Shown here: in pieces, positions 26,315 to 35,433 of the stretch
How positions within the stretch are numbered: position 1 is the first letter of the stretch
How the letters are laid out: each line of letters opens with the position of its first letter
From: Bacteroidia bacterium
GTDB taxonomy: Bacteria; Bacteroidota; Bacteroidia; SpSt-205
Reading direction: 5' to 3'
NCBI GenBank assembly: GCA_026003235.1
Contig: BPGW01000007.1
Location: 1-64,000 of the forward strand
Length of the DNA stretch: 64,000 nucleotides
The notes under the pieces: model-generated
What the model saw: only the letters and a program-made list of their open reading frames with translations
Database searches by the model: none
Told to the model about the DNA's origin: nothing
Position numbers and translations under genes: made by a program

Positions 26315-26982
26315 GGGCTTGGCTGGCCTACGGGCGATGGCGCCTCACCCCAAAAACCTATCCGCCGGCCGTCCAAGCGGTGGAAGCGCTGTATCGGAGG
26401 CTTCGGCGCTCTACCGGCTTCCTTCTGGAGGTGGAGCGGTTTGGGGCGGCGGTTCCTCCTTCGGCTTGGGGGCGGCCGACCCAGGTCTCGTTAGCTGCGC
26501 TCACCCGCCGGGCGGCTTCCCCTCCCTGGAAGGGCCGACTCCTCTACGGGCTGACCCAAGCCCGACAACCCCACCGGATCTTAGAATTGGGCACGCACTT
26601 AGGCCTAAGCACGCTGTATATAGGGTTGGCGGTCCCTGCGGCGGAGCTGCACACGGTGGAGGCTTCACCTACGCTTCTGCGGTATGCGCGCCTCCATGCC
26701 CGGCTGCTGGGACTGCGACCTATTTTTCACGCAGGCACCTTCGCAGAAGTCCTGCCTAAGCTTCAGGGCCCCTGGGACCTGGTGTATGTGGATGGAGACC
26801 ACCGACCTGAAGCCTTCTTGGCCTATGGGGAGGCGCTGTTTCCTCAGCTTACCCAGGGAGGCTGGCTGATTTGTGATGATGTGTTTTGGAGTCGGGCGCT
26901 GTACCAAGCCTGGGAGGCGTTGGCGGCGCTCCCGTGGCGCCACCGCACCCTCATAGGTCCCTTTGGCCTTCTGCAAAAATGA
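26296..26982 (+). CDS. Class I SAM-dependent methyltransferase (O-methyltransferase type)
   Basis: About 228 residues. The Rossmann core is visible: ILELGTHLGLSTLYIGLA (motif I), ELHTVEASPTLL (acidic residue after strand 2) and WDLVYVDGDHRPEAFLAYG, typical of the O-methyltransferase family 3/24 group. GGWLICDDVFWS follows. The acceptor is unknown. The ATG at 26296 overlaps the end of the previous gene; the open frame upstream is an out-of-frame shadow of that gene. Its TGA overlaps the ATG of the GT51 gene (ATGA). Confidence 0.8.
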   Translation: MGGAWVRAWLAYGRWRLTPKTYPPAVQAVEALYRRLRRSTGFLLEVERFGAAVPPSAWGRPTQVSLAALTRRAASPPWKGRLLYGLTQARQPHRILELGTHLGLSTLYIGLAVPAAELHTVEASPTLLRYARLHARLLGLRPIFHAGTFAEVLPKLQGPWDLVYVDGDHRPEAFLAYGEALFPQLTQGGWLICDDVFWSRALYQAWEALAALPWRHRTLIGPFGLLQK

Positions 26983-28715
26983 AGAGAGGCCGCTGGATAG
27001 CCCTCAGCCTCGGTCTACCCCTCCTCCTTGGAGGAATCGGCTGGCTCACCCGCTACACCTGGCTGCCTCACGCGCTTTTCTTCTTTTTGCAGGCGTATCG
27101 CATTGACCGGCTCCGCTATGAAGGGGTCCTCTGGGAGCACCCCACGGATCTGCAGTTTACCGGCGTTCTGATAGAAAAGGGCCGTTGGGAGCTTGAAGCA
27201 GACAAGGTGCGGGTGAGGGTAGGCAAGCGGCCAGCCTTACACGTGTGGGGAGGAAGGCTCCGGATGAAAGCTACTTGGGAAGCACCCGCGGAACCTCCCA
27301 CGAGACCCCTTGCGCCGCAAAACCTGCTGGCTTCTCTCCTGGCGTGGCTGGCCAAGCTGGACACTTTAGAGATGGTGCCCGTGGAGCTGCCTTACAACCT
27401 AAGGCTGCAGGTATCCAAGCAAGGCAAAGGGCCCTTTCCCTTTCTGATAGAGCACCCGCAAGGGTGCCTGCAAGGGGAGGCTCGGCTTGAGCCAAATCAG
27501 CTGCATTTTACCGCCCAGCCAGGCGAAGTAGGGGGCGCCGCTTACCTGCGCTGGGAACGGCTGGCGGGCAGCCTCCAAGTGCGCGCCGAAACCCTCTCCC
27601 TCACCCTGCAAGGCTGGCGTGTAGAAGGGTACCACCCTCGTCTGGCCAGTCGGGTGCTGCGCTACGACTCGGTGGGTGGGGTAGCGGTCTGGATACACCG
27701 CCCTGATACCCCCTTCATTGAGCTGAGGCCCCTCCTGCTTCCTCTCCAAGCGACTCTCCAGCTGCGCTGGACGCCTGAACCCCTAAGCTGGAGCCTCCAA
27801 CTCCAGGTTCCCCCTCAACCCCACCAAGCTTACCTGGAGGCTTTCCCCAAAGGCTTCTTTACTTGCCTGAGTAAGGCTTGGCTGGGAGGCCGATCGGCCC
27901 TTCAGCTCCATCTTAGGTACCACCCAGCGCTCCCCGACACCTTGGGCTTGGAAGTGACCTGGCAACCCGAGGGCTTTACCATCCAGCGGTGGGAAGGCTT
28001 TTCTCCTCTGCACCTGCGAGAGCCTTTTTGGTACCGGCCTTACCGCTCTACCCGAGAAATCTGGGTGGGCCCAGAAAACCCCGCTTTTCTGAGCTTTCGC
28101 CAGATCACGCCTTATGTGCTGCTTGCCGTGCTCCACAGCGAAGACGGCCTTTTCTTCCAGCACCAAGGCTTTCATAAAGCCCATCTTCTTAGAGCCATCC
28201 TGGAAAACTGGCGGTGTCGGTGCTTCCGGCGAGGGGCCGGCACCCTCACCATGCAAGTGGTGCGCAATACGCTCCTCAATCGCGAAAAAACCCTGGCCCG
28301 CAAAGTAGAAGAAGTGCTCCTCACAGCCCTGATTGAACGCTTCCGCCTCCTGTCTAAGGAACGGCTGGCTGAGTTGTACTTCAACATCGTGGAATGGGGA
28401 CCCGAAGTCTACGGTCTCACCGAAGCGGCGCATTTTTACTTTGCGAAAGAGCCCCAGGACCTGACGATCCCGGAAGCCCTCTTTCTGGGGGCGATTTTGC
28501 CCAGCCCTCGCGCTTACCGCTATTTCGTAGAGGAGAAAACGCACTGCGCGCTACCTTCCCTCTCTTGGCACTTCCGCAAGATAGCGGGCTTTCTGGTGCT
28601 ACAGCATTACCTTCCTCCAGACTCGGTTGAGACCATCAAACCCGAGCGCGCTTGTCTGACAGGCCCTGCTCAACGGCTCTTACAAGCCCCTGCGTCCCAT
28701 GACACGCTTCCTTAG
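26979..28715 (+). CDS. Peptidoglycan glycosyltransferase (GT51) with large N-terminal extension
   Basis: A 578-residue protein: one N-terminal membrane helix (WIALSLGLPLLLGGIGWL), about 330 residues of beta-rich sequence without a recognised family, then a GT51 domain at about 368-545. GT51 motifs: catalytic Glu in LHSEDGLFFQHQGFH (about 388), GAGTLTMQVVRNTLL, and RKVEEVLLTALIERF leading to LYFNIVEWG. No transpeptidase domain follows, so it acts like monofunctional MtgA, polymerising lipid II outside the inner membrane. The extension between helix and GT51 is unusual and resembles the AsmA-like gene immediately downstream in style. Coupled to the methyltransferase by ATGA. Confidence 0.8.
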   Translation: MKRGRWIALSLGLPLLLGGIGWLTRYTWLPHALFFFLQAYRIDRLRYEGVLWEHPTDLQFTGVLIEKGRWELEADKVRVRVGKRPALHVWGGRLRMKATWEAPAEPPTRPLAPQNLLASLLAWLAKLDTLEMVPVELPYNLRLQVSKQGKGPFPFLIEHPQGCLQGEARLEPNQLHFTAQPGEVGGAAYLRWERLAGSLQVRAETLSLTLQGWRVEGYHPRLASRVLRYDSVGGVAVWIHRPDTPFIELRPLLLPLQATLQLRWTPEPLSWSLQLQVPPQPHQAYLEAFPKGFFTCLSKAWLGGRSALQLHLRYHPALPDTLGLEVTWQPEGFTIQRWEGFSPLHLREPFWYRPYRSTREIWVGPENPAFLSFRQITPYVLLAVLHSEDGLFFQHQGFHKAHLLRAILENWRCRCFRRGAGTLTMQVVRNTLLNREKTLARKVEEVLLTALIERFRLLSKERLAELYFNIVEWGPEVYGLTEAAHFYFAKEPQDLTIPEALFLGAILPSPRAYRYFVEEKTHCALPSLSWHFRKIAGFLVLQHYLPPDSVETIKPERACLTGPAQRLLQAPASHDTLP

Positions 28716-31077
28716 AGGTTTGGGGCGGTTTTTAGCAGGGTTGGTGGTAGGAGGGCTCCTCGCTTTGGGTGCGATCGCCGGAGCCCTCTACCTGAACCGA
28801 GATAAGCTTCTGGCCTGGCTCTCCTCCCAGCTTAGCCAAACCTTCTCCGCTCGCATGGAAGTCCAAGCCGTGCAAGTAGGGCACTTAGGCGATTTGCCTT
28901 GGCTTTCCTTCCGGCTCAAGGGCTTCCTGATGAAAAGCTTCTCTGGCGAGACCCTCTTCACCGCTCGCGAAGCCACCTTGTACTTGAACCTGTGGGAGAC
29001 CCTCGTGGAGAAAAACTACCGGGTGGAAAAAATCACGCTGGAAGGCCCTTACTTGCGGTTGGCCTACGACAAGGAAGGACGCTCGCCTTGGCAAGCGGTG
29101 TTTCGGGGGGATTCCGGAGCGGACTCACCCTGGCGCATTGAGGCGCTGCGCATCCAAGAGGGTCGGTTTGAGTACAGGGACGCTCAGGCGGACTTCTGGC
29201 TCACGCTGGAAGTGGCCTCCCTCCAAGCCACCCTCGCTTACCAGGCAAGCCAACTAACCGTGGAAGGCAGCGTCGAGGGTCAGCTTCAGCGCATGGGTAC
29301 CCTTAAGCAGGCCTGGCTTGAGCGGTACCCCTTTCGGATAGAGGGTCAGCTGGAGAAAGACGACCCTTGGCTCCTTTCTCGGGGCCTTCGGCTCTCTGTA
29401 ACGGGGCTTCAGGCTCGCGTGCAAGGGGGCATCCGCCTCGCTGCAAGCCCCCCTGAGCTATCTCTACGACTGGAGGAGATAGGCGCAGAAACGGCTTTGC
29501 TCCAGCGCTTCTGGGCGGAAGCGCCCGACGTCCTGCGGCACCTCCAAGGCAGCCTGCAAGGCAAAGGTCATATCCGGGGCCCTATCGGGCAAGGCCACCT
29601 GCCCTCCGTAGAGATTTCAGCCTTCCTGCACGTGCGCAAACCCTTCTCCTGGAAAGCCTACCCGGTGCGCTCCCTCCAAGCCCAGGGAAGTCTCTTCTGG
29701 GATCCAGGCCGTAGACCCCGGGGTAAGATTGAGATAGATTCGTTCTTTCTTGCCGGCGGAGCAGCCGATACCCTCTCAGGGCGTCTTTCTTACGATTGGT
29801 ACCGCAAGCGGGGCCGTGCTACCCTGGCTGGCCAGGTAGACCTGCAAGCTTTGACGCAGGCGGGCTTCCTGACGACCGACACCCTCCAAGGCCTCTTGCG
29901 CTCTACGCTCCAAGCCCATCACCAAGAGGGGCGGTGGCTTCTCTCGGGAGAAGGTGAAGTCTCCAACCTAACCTGGCGGGAGCTCGCGGTAGAAAGGACC
30001 TTGTTCCACCTTGCCCCCACCAACCTGGAGTTAGCGCAGCTGGTTTTGCGGCATCCCCAGCTGCGCTGTACAGCGCCTCGGCTTCAGGTCAGTTCTTACG
30101 CTCGGCTTTGGGACAGCACCGCCGCTCCTCTTTCTATTCGGGGTAGCTTGCAGGCTTCGTACCTGGCGTATCAGCCCGCAGATACCGGAGGAGGGCTGCC
30201 CTGGCCTTTGCACCTGGACTTGGAAGCCCGCATAGAAACGCTGGCCTGGCAGGGCCATCTCGTAGGACCTATCCACACCCATCTTGTCTGGCAAGGCGAT
30301 TCTTTCCTGCTGGATCCGCTTCGGGTGGGGGCGGTAGCGGGCGGCTCCATAGAAGGAAACCTCCAGGGGCTACCCTTCCGCTGGAGCGTGGAAGGGGCCT
30401 TCTCTCGGCTAAACCTGGAAGCGCTCCACGCCGAATGGCCCGAATTGGATACGCTCTTTCCGCTGCTACCCCACCTGAAAGGCACCCTCTCGGGTCGTAT
30501 GCAGGGCCGCTTTCCCCTGCGAAAAGGACGCCTCTCCTGGGCCGAAGCCCAGGCCGAACTGACCCTACGGCTGGAAAACTTCGTGGTGGTGGAAAGCCCC
30601 TACACCTACGAACTTTTTTCGCTGATTCCCCTCACCGACTTCAAAAGAATCCAAGTAGGAAGCGTACAAGCCCACCTAACCCTACAAGAAGGGGTGTTAC
30701 GGCTGGATACCACCACCCTTCAGGCCAATCGGTGGCGCATGCGCATAGCCGGCAGCCACACCCTGCGGGGGGAATTGGCCTACGATCTGGAGGTGGAAGT
30801 GCCCCGCCTCCTGCTTGACAAAAGCAGCCAGCGCATAGAAGAGTGGGTGGAAGAGGTAGAAGGCGAACGGCTACGCTTATCCATCCAGGTCAGGGGCACT
30901 ACGGAAAAACCGGTCTTTCGCTGGAAGCCTGCTTCCCGGCCAGCGGCCTGGCCTGAACGCCGTTCAACAACCCCCAAGAAGCGCTCACCTACCCGTCCCA
31001 CCCCAGAACTCCCCGTGGATCCAGAACTAAAGCCTCTCATGCAACCTCCAGCCGCTTTTTTTCGTAATATCGCCTAA
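28699..31077 (+). CDS. AsmA-like inner-membrane/periplasmic protein
   Basis: 792 residues with one N-terminal membrane helix (LAGLVVGGLLALGAIAGALYL). The rest is a very long run of beta strands with the Leu/Gly/Asp pattern of AsmA and TamB-type bridge proteins (VEKITLEGPYLRLAYD, then LEVPRLLLDKS-type strands near the end; the text reads LEVEVPRLLLDKSS). These proteins are thought to form hydrophobic grooves that move lipids between membranes or modulate outer-membrane assembly. The C-terminus is Pro/Arg-rich. It overlaps the GT51 gene by 17 bases, so both are made from one message. Confidence 0.75.
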   Translation: MTRFLRGLGRFLAGLVVGGLLALGAIAGALYLNRDKLLAWLSSQLSQTFSARMEVQAVQVGHLGDLPWLSFRLKGFLMKSFSGETLFTAREATLYLNLWETLVEKNYRVEKITLEGPYLRLAYDKEGRSPWQAVFRGDSGADSPWRIEALRIQEGRFEYRDAQADFWLTLEVASLQATLAYQASQLTVEGSVEGQLQRMGTLKQAWLERYPFRIEGQLEKDDPWLLSRGLRLSVTGLQARVQGGIRLAASPPELSLRLEEIGAETALLQRFWAEAPDVLRHLQGSLQGKGHIRGPIGQGHLPSVEISAFLHVRKPFSWKAYPVRSLQAQGSLFWDPGRRPRGKIEIDSFFLAGGAADTLSGRLSYDWYRKRGRATLAGQVDLQALTQAGFLTTDTLQGLLRSTLQAHHQEGRWLLSGEGEVSNLTWRELAVERTLFHLAPTNLELAQLVLRHPQLRCTAPRLQVSSYARLWDSTAAPLSIRGSLQASYLAYQPADTGGGLPWPLHLDLEARIETLAWQGHLVGPIHTHLVWQGDSFLLDPLRVGAVAGGSIEGNLQGLPFRWSVEGAFSRLNLEALHAEWPELDTLFPLLPHLKGTLSGRMQGRFPLRKGRLSWAEAQAELTLRLENFVVVESPYTYELFSLIPLTDFKRIQVGSVQAHLTLQEGVLRLDTTTLQANRWRMRIAGSHTLRGELAYDLEVEVPRLLLDKSSQRIEEWVEEVEGERLRLSIQVRGTTEKPVFRWKPASRPAAWPERRSTTPKKRSPTRPTPELPVDPELKPLMQPPAAFFRNIA

Positions 31078-31078
31078 C

Positions 31079-31627
31079 ATGAAGGGAGCAACCTGGTGCC
31101 GAAGCGGGCAGGCCACCCTGCTCCTGGGGCCTTGGCTGCTGGGAAGCCTCCTTGTCTATGGCCAGACGCCTTTGCGCACCTACGTGGGAACGGAGTTTAT
31201 CTTGCTGCGGTTTCACCGGGATTATTTGCCGCCGGCGCTGGCCACGGGAGTGGTAGGAGGCCTGGGCCGAGAAATCTGGCGTTCAGGCACTTCGCATGCG
31301 GTCCTGGTGTGGGGCGAAGGCCGTCTGTTTTATCCGCTGGGCTCTACCGTCTTTCCCCTGTCTGGGGGCGCCTCGCTGGGAATAGGCTGGCAAGTCGGCC
31401 TGCCTGACCCCGAACGGTATGCCCTACAACTGCGCTTCGGCTTGGACGGCTACACTTTCCGGACCGACGGGCGCTACAGCATCCCTATCCGCGACCACCA
31501 ACTGCGACCCGTTGTCCAGATCGAGCTCTCCGCCTCCTTCGCAGAACTGGTTTTTGTGCGTTATGGCTTCTACCCCACCCCCGGCACGACCAGCAAGTAC
31601 TTCGTGGCTCTGGGGAGCTACTTCTGA
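31079..31627 (+). CDS. Predicted outer-membrane protein, unknown
   Basis: A 182-residue protein with a signal-like segment (ATLLLGPWLLGSLLVYGQT) and amphipathic strands, ending SKYFVALGSYF, a final aromatic residue typical of beta barrels. Not assigned to a family. It begins one base after the AsmA-like stop codon and is the last gene of this envelope cluster. Confidence 0.6.
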   Translation: MKGATWCRSGQATLLLGPWLLGSLLVYGQTPLRTYVGTEFILLRFHRDYLPPALATGVVGGLGREIWRSGTSHAVLVWGEGRLFYPLGSTVFPLSGGASLGIGWQVGLPDPERYALQLRFGLDGYTFRTDGRYSIPIRDHQLRPVVQIELSASFAELVFVRYGFYPTPGTTSKYFVALGSYF

Positions 31628-31659
31628 CTAAAACTTTTTTTGACAAGCCAAAAAATGCC

Positions 31660-31667
31660 TACCTTTG
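31660..31667 (+). promoter_or_regulatory. -7 promoter box TACCTTTG for mntH
   Basis: Ends four bases (TCTC) before the GTG at 31672, with a TTTTTTTGACA tract at the -33 position. An imperfect inverted repeat (CCTACCTT ... AAGGTGGGTAGG) spans the box and the first codons and could bind MntR, but it is weaker than the one in front of mntR. Confidence 0.72.
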
Positions 31668-31671
31668 TCTC

Positions 31672-32865
31672 GTGCGAAGGTGGGTAGGACCTGGGATCCT
31701 GGTAGCCGTAGGGTACATGGACCCCGGCAACTGGGCCACCGGCGTAGAAGCCGGTAGCGGCTACGGGTACACCCTGGCCTGGGTTATTGTGGCTTCAAGT
31801 TTGGCGGCGATTCTGCTACAAATTCTGGCCGCTCGGCTGGGGCTGTGGGGAGGCACCGATCTGGTAGGGCTGGGTTACCGGTTCTTTGGCCGGCGCATAG
31901 GCGGCTTTCTTGCCTTTACCGCCTTCATCGCTGTGGCCGCCACCGACCTGGCTGAGGTCTTAGGGTTTGCGCTGGCCCTTCGGTTGCTTTTGGGCGTGCC
32001 TATGGCGATAGGGGCCCTCCTGGCGCTGGTAGAAGTGGTCCTGGTCTTGTACTGGAGCGCCCGCCGGCCTCGGCTGCTGGAAACGCTCGTAGGCATCCTC
32101 ACGCTGGCTATCGTGGCTATTTTTCTGTATGAGCTGGTACTCCTGCGGCCTCCCCTTACAGCCGTTCTGGCGGGGCTAATCCCCTCAAGCCAGGCCTTTG
32201 AAGACCCGCAAGCCCTCTACTTGGTGCTGGGGCTCATTGGCGCCACCATCATGCCCCACAACCTGTACTTGCACAGCAGCTGGGTGGCCCAGCAACACCG
32301 AACTTCCTCTCCTGCTGGCGCGAGCGCTTTTCTAACCCAAGACACGGTCCGAAGCCTGAGTCTGGCTCTTTTCGTCAACCTGGCTTTGCTTATCACAGCG
32401 GCGGCGCTGCGGGGCCACCCCGATCCCGTTCACCGGTGGGATATCGCTGAAGCTTACCGTCTTTTTGAGCCGGCGGTGGGGGCCTGGGCCGGGATTGCGT
32501 TTGGGGTAGCGCTTCTGCTCTCTGGCCACAACGCCACCCTGACCAGCACGCTGACAGGGCAATTTGTCTTGGGATACCTCCTGCCAAGGCGGATTTCCCC
32601 AGCGCTGCGGGCTTTTCTGCTGCGCAGCGCCAGCCTGCTGCCTGCCCTTCTGGTGCTCCTCCTGTGGGGAGAAAGCGAAGTCGGCCCCCTCCTCGTGCTG
32701 TCGCAGGTGGTTCTGTCCTTGCAACTGCCTTTCGTCCTGGGACCTATGCTGTATTTTCTCTTTCGCCTGCCAGAAGCCCAAACGGGACGCCTTTCCCTCT
32801 CCTTAGCCTACGCCATTAGCCTCCTGATTACAGGCCTGAACCTGTACCTGATCTGGCGCCTCTGA
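31672..32865 (+). CDS. mntH: Nramp-family divalent metal (Mn/Fe) transporter
   Basis: A 397-residue protein with about eleven membrane helices. The two unwound metal-binding helices are clear: YMDPGNWATG in helix 1 (Asp, Asn ligands) and ATIMPHNLYLHS in helix 6 (the usual Met-Pro-His). It imports Mn2+ or Fe2+ with protons. Slightly shorter than E. coli MntH (412). The GTG start is supported by the promoter box four bases upstream. A superoxide dismutase gene follows 29 bases later with its own weaker box, and an MntR/DtxR regulator is encoded at 45.9 kb. Confidence 0.93.
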   Translation: MRRWVGPGILVAVGYMDPGNWATGVEAGSGYGYTLAWVIVASSLAAILLQILAARLGLWGGTDLVGLGYRFFGRRIGGFLAFTAFIAVAATDLAEVLGFALALRLLLGVPMAIGALLALVEVVLVLYWSARRPRLLETLVGILTLAIVAIFLYELVLLRPPLTAVLAGLIPSSQAFEDPQALYLVLGLIGATIMPHNLYLHSSWVAQQHRTSSPAGASAFLTQDTVRSLSLALFVNLALLITAAALRGHPDPVHRWDIAEAYRLFEPAVGAWAGIAFGVALLLSGHNATLTSTLTGQFVLGYLLPRRISPALRAFLLRSASLLPALLVLLLWGESEVGPLLVLSQVVLSLQLPFVLGPMLYFLFRLPEAQTGRLSLSLAYAISLLITGLNLYLIWRL

Positions 32866-32879
32866 GGCGGCAAAATCCG

Positions 32880-32887
32880 TACTTTAG
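32880..32887 (+). promoter_or_regulatory. Variant -7 box TACTTTAG for superoxide dismutase
   Basis: One mismatch to TAnnTTTG, ending seven bases before the ATG at 32895. The gene may also be read from the mntH promoter. Confidence 0.45.
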
Positions 32888-32894
32888 CCACCGT

Positions 32895-33617
32895 ATGAAC
32901 CGCAGAACCTTTTTAGGCGCGCTGGGCGCGCTGGCGTTGAGCCGTCTGGGCTGGTCTAAGCCCCCAGCTCCGCTCTACCTGCCTGAAGGGCCCCTCGCTG
33001 GCGGATATCCGTACGAACTGCCCCCCCTGCCTTACCCTTACGAAGCCCTGGAACCCCACATAGACACCCAGACAATGAAAGTCCACCACCAAGGCCACCA
33101 CGCAGGGTACGTCAGCACGCTCAACAAGGCCTTGGCAGACCTGCCTGCTTTCCAGCAGATGCCCCTGGAAGAGCTCCTGGCTAACCTGGAAAAAGTACCC
33201 GCCGCACAGCGCACCACCATCCGCAACCACGGAGGCGGCCACTGGAACCACAGCTTCTTTTGGCCGTTGCTGACCCCTAAACCCCAAGAACCTTCCCTGG
33301 AACTGCAAAAAAGACTCTCCGCCGAGTTTGGCAGCTGGGCTGCCTTCCGCGGGCAGCTTTTGGATACCGCCCTGCGGCTCTTTGGCTCAGGCTGGACTTG
33401 GCTGATCAAGCTCCCCTCCGGCCGCCTCCAGATCATCACCACCCCCAACCAAGACAACCCCCTCATGCCTTATGCCGAAGTACGAGGCACGCCCGTCCTG
33501 GGCCTGGATGTCTGGGAACACGCTTACTACCTGAAGCACCAGAACCGCCGCATTGAATACCTCTCTGCCCTCTGGAACGTCATCAACTGGCAGCGCGTAG
33601 AAGCTCTCCTCGGGTGA
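32895..33617 (+). CDS. sod: Exported Fe/Mn superoxide dismutase
   Basis: A 240-residue protein: signal sequence NRRTFLGALGALALSRLGW (two Arg, compatible with a Tat or lipoprotein-free Sec signal), then a complete Fe/Mn-SOD. Metal ligands: His in METHxx-type HHQGHHAGYV (KVHHQGHH), His in GGGHWNHSFFW, and Asp/His in LDVWEHAYYLKHQN. Function is dismutation of superoxide; the signal places it in the periplasm or outside. An exported Mn/Fe SOD is less common than the cytoplasmic form. Paired with mntH upstream, which suggests Mn as cofactor (inference). Confidence 0.92.
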   Translation: MNRRTFLGALGALALSRLGWSKPPAPLYLPEGPLAGGYPYELPPLPYPYEALEPHIDTQTMKVHHQGHHAGYVSTLNKALADLPAFQQMPLEELLANLEKVPAAQRTTIRNHGGGHWNHSFFWPLLTPKPQEPSLELQKRLSAEFGSWAAFRGQLLDTALRLFGSGWTWLIKLPSGRLQIITTPNQDNPLMPYAEVRGTPVLGLDVWEHAYYLKHQNRRIEYLSALWNVINWQRVEALLG

Positions 33618-33618
33618 T

Positions 33619-35433
33619 ATGCGCAGGGTCCTCCTGGGCCTGATTGTCCTGGGTATTGTCGGGCTGGGCAGCGTATGGGTGTACCGCAACTTCCTCAGGT
33701 CGCCCCGCAAGCCTTTTTTATGGCAGAACCTGCCCGAAGGATACAGCGTGGTGGTCTATACGCCTTCTTTTGCCCAAACTTGGAAAAAACTCCGGTCCAG
33801 CCCGCTCTGGTCTATTTGGGCGGAAAGTCCGCACTTGAGCTCCCCTTTCCAGCAGGCCCGGGTCTGGGACTCGCTTTTGAGTCGGTATCCCTTCCTGGCT
33901 GACTGGGTAGCAAGCCGGGGGGTGCTCTTGGCCTTGTATCCGGAAGGGCCCCTTTACCTGGTAGAAGCGCCGTTTCTGGCCAAGTATGGCGATTGGCGGG
34001 GCACGATGGCCGAGCTGGCGCGCCAGTACGGCTGGCCCGTCCACCTGGTCCAGCAAGACGGCTACGCTCTTTGGAAGCTCCCCGACGGTTACCTGGCCCC
34101 CGCCGGCGAAATCCTGGTGTTTTCGCCAGAAGCCAAGCTGGTGGTACGCTTCCTGCGAGGGGAAGCCGTGAGCACGCCCCCCTGGGAATGGACCGAAGAA
34201 GACACCCCTACCTGGCTTTTTATGGGCTGGCAAGGCCCTGAGCTGGAAAAGGCCTTCCAGCATCCCGCTACAGCCTTTTTACGCACCCTACGCTGGGGAG
34301 AGCTGCGCCTGTACCTGGAAGAGGAGGGCCTCGTGGCCCAAGGCCTCTGGCAAGCCGACAGTGGCTTCTGGAACTACCTCAGCCCGGCCTCCCTGGGCCT
34401 GGCTGAACTCTGCCCCCCTTCCACCGAGGCCGTAATAGCCCTCCATCTCCAAGCTCCCACCACCCTCTACCGGCAATACTTGCGCCCCCTCTACGAGCAA
34501 GAAATAACCCAAGCCGAAAAATGGCTGGGCCTCTCCTTTGAAGAAGACTTTTTTGCCCACCTGTCCGGCGAAGTAGGCCTGGTGCAAGCTCAGCAGCCTT
34601 TCATCCTTCTGCGCCTGAAAGACGCTGAGGCCTTCCAAAAAAGCTGGCAAAAACTCCAAAGACGGGTACGCCATCGCACTCCTTTCCGCTGGGAAAGGGA
34701 AAATTACCGAGGCTACGAGATCGCGTCGCTTGAAGTGAAAGGTCTCTTCCGATGGCTTTTTGGTCGGCTTTTTAGCCAGTGGGAAAGCCCCTACTTCGCT
34801 CGGGTGGGAGACTGGGTGGCCTTTGCTCGGGACCCCTCCGTCTTGAAAGTGTGGATTGATGCGCATGTGGAACGACACAGCTTGTATGAGCGGGCTGAGT
34901 TTGCCGAGGCTTTTCCGTCCTCGCCTCGTGGTGCCTTGACGCTGGGGTATTTTCACCTGGCGAACCCCACGTGGCTACGCCCATGGCTGGATCCCGCCCA
35001 ATATGCCCGCTGGCAAAAAGAACTGGCTCCTTGGAGCCAAGCTACCTTCATCTTAAGAGCCCGGGAAGGCCAAACCCTGGACTGTTCTGTGGAGCTGCGG
35101 TGGCGCTCCAGCACCCCAGCAGAAAACCTCCCCACCACCCCTGCTTTAGCCAAGCCGACGATTGAGTTGCCCTCCGACACCACCGCCTACGATAGCTTAG
35201 CCGAGGAGTACTACCCCAACGGCGTGCTCAAACGACGCGCTACGCTCCTAAACGGCCTCCTGGAAGGAGACTACACCGAATACCATCCCAACGGCATAGT
35301 GAAAGTACAAGGCACCTACGAACAAGGCCAAAAAGTAGGCAAGTGGCGCTATTACAACACCCGCGGGGAACTCCTGCGCGAGGAAAACTGGGGAGGAGAA
35401 GAAACCCCTATGGACACCGCTGGCGGCTCTTGA
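33619..35433 (+). CDS. DUF3352-like membrane-anchored protein with C-terminal MORN-type repeats
   Basis: 604 residues: an N-terminal membrane anchor (VLLGLIVLGIVGLGSVWVY), a long periplasmic region resembling DUF3352-type proteins, and at about 535-590 two or three MORN_2-like repeats (EEYYPNGVLKRRATLLNG, EYHPNGIVKVQGTYEQG, then KWRYYNTRGELLREENW). MORN_2 repeats occur in many Bacteroidota surface proteins and in so-called YwqK antitoxins; here they are a tail on a larger protein, so an antitoxin role is unlikely. It starts one base after the SOD stop. Confidence 0.55.
   Translation: MRRVLLGLIVLGIVGLGSVWVYRNFLRSPRKPFLWQNLPEGYSVVVYTPSFAQTWKKLRSSPLWSIWAESPHLSSPFQQARVWDSLLSRYPFLADWVASRGVLLALYPEGPLYLVEAPFLAKYGDWRGTMAELARQYGWPVHLVQQDGYALWKLPDGYLAPAGEILVFSPEAKLVVRFLRGEAVSTPPWEWTEEDTPTWLFMGWQGPELEKAFQHPATAFLRTLRWGELRLYLEEEGLVAQGLWQADSGFWNYLSPASLGLAELCPPSTEAVIALHLQAPTTLYRQYLRPLYEQEITQAEKWLGLSFEEDFFAHLSGEVGLVQAQQPFILLRLKDAEAFQKSWQKLQRRVRHRTPFRWERENYRGYEIASLEVKGLFRWLFGRLFSQWESPYFARVGDWVAFARDPSVLKVWIDAHVERHSLYERAEFAEAFPSSPRGALTLGYFHLANPTWLRPWLDPAQYARWQKELAPWSQATFILRAREGQTLDCSVELRWRSSTPAENLPTTPALAKPTIELPSDTTAYDSLAEEYYPNGVLKRRATLLNGLLEGDYTEYHPNGIVKVQGTYEQGQKVGKWRYYNTRGELLREENWGGEETPMDTAGGS

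Noticed and set aside
33619-35433. Toxin-antitoxin system based on YwqK-like MORN repeats
   Set aside because: The repeats are a short tail on a large membrane-anchored protein and no toxin-like partner is adjacent.
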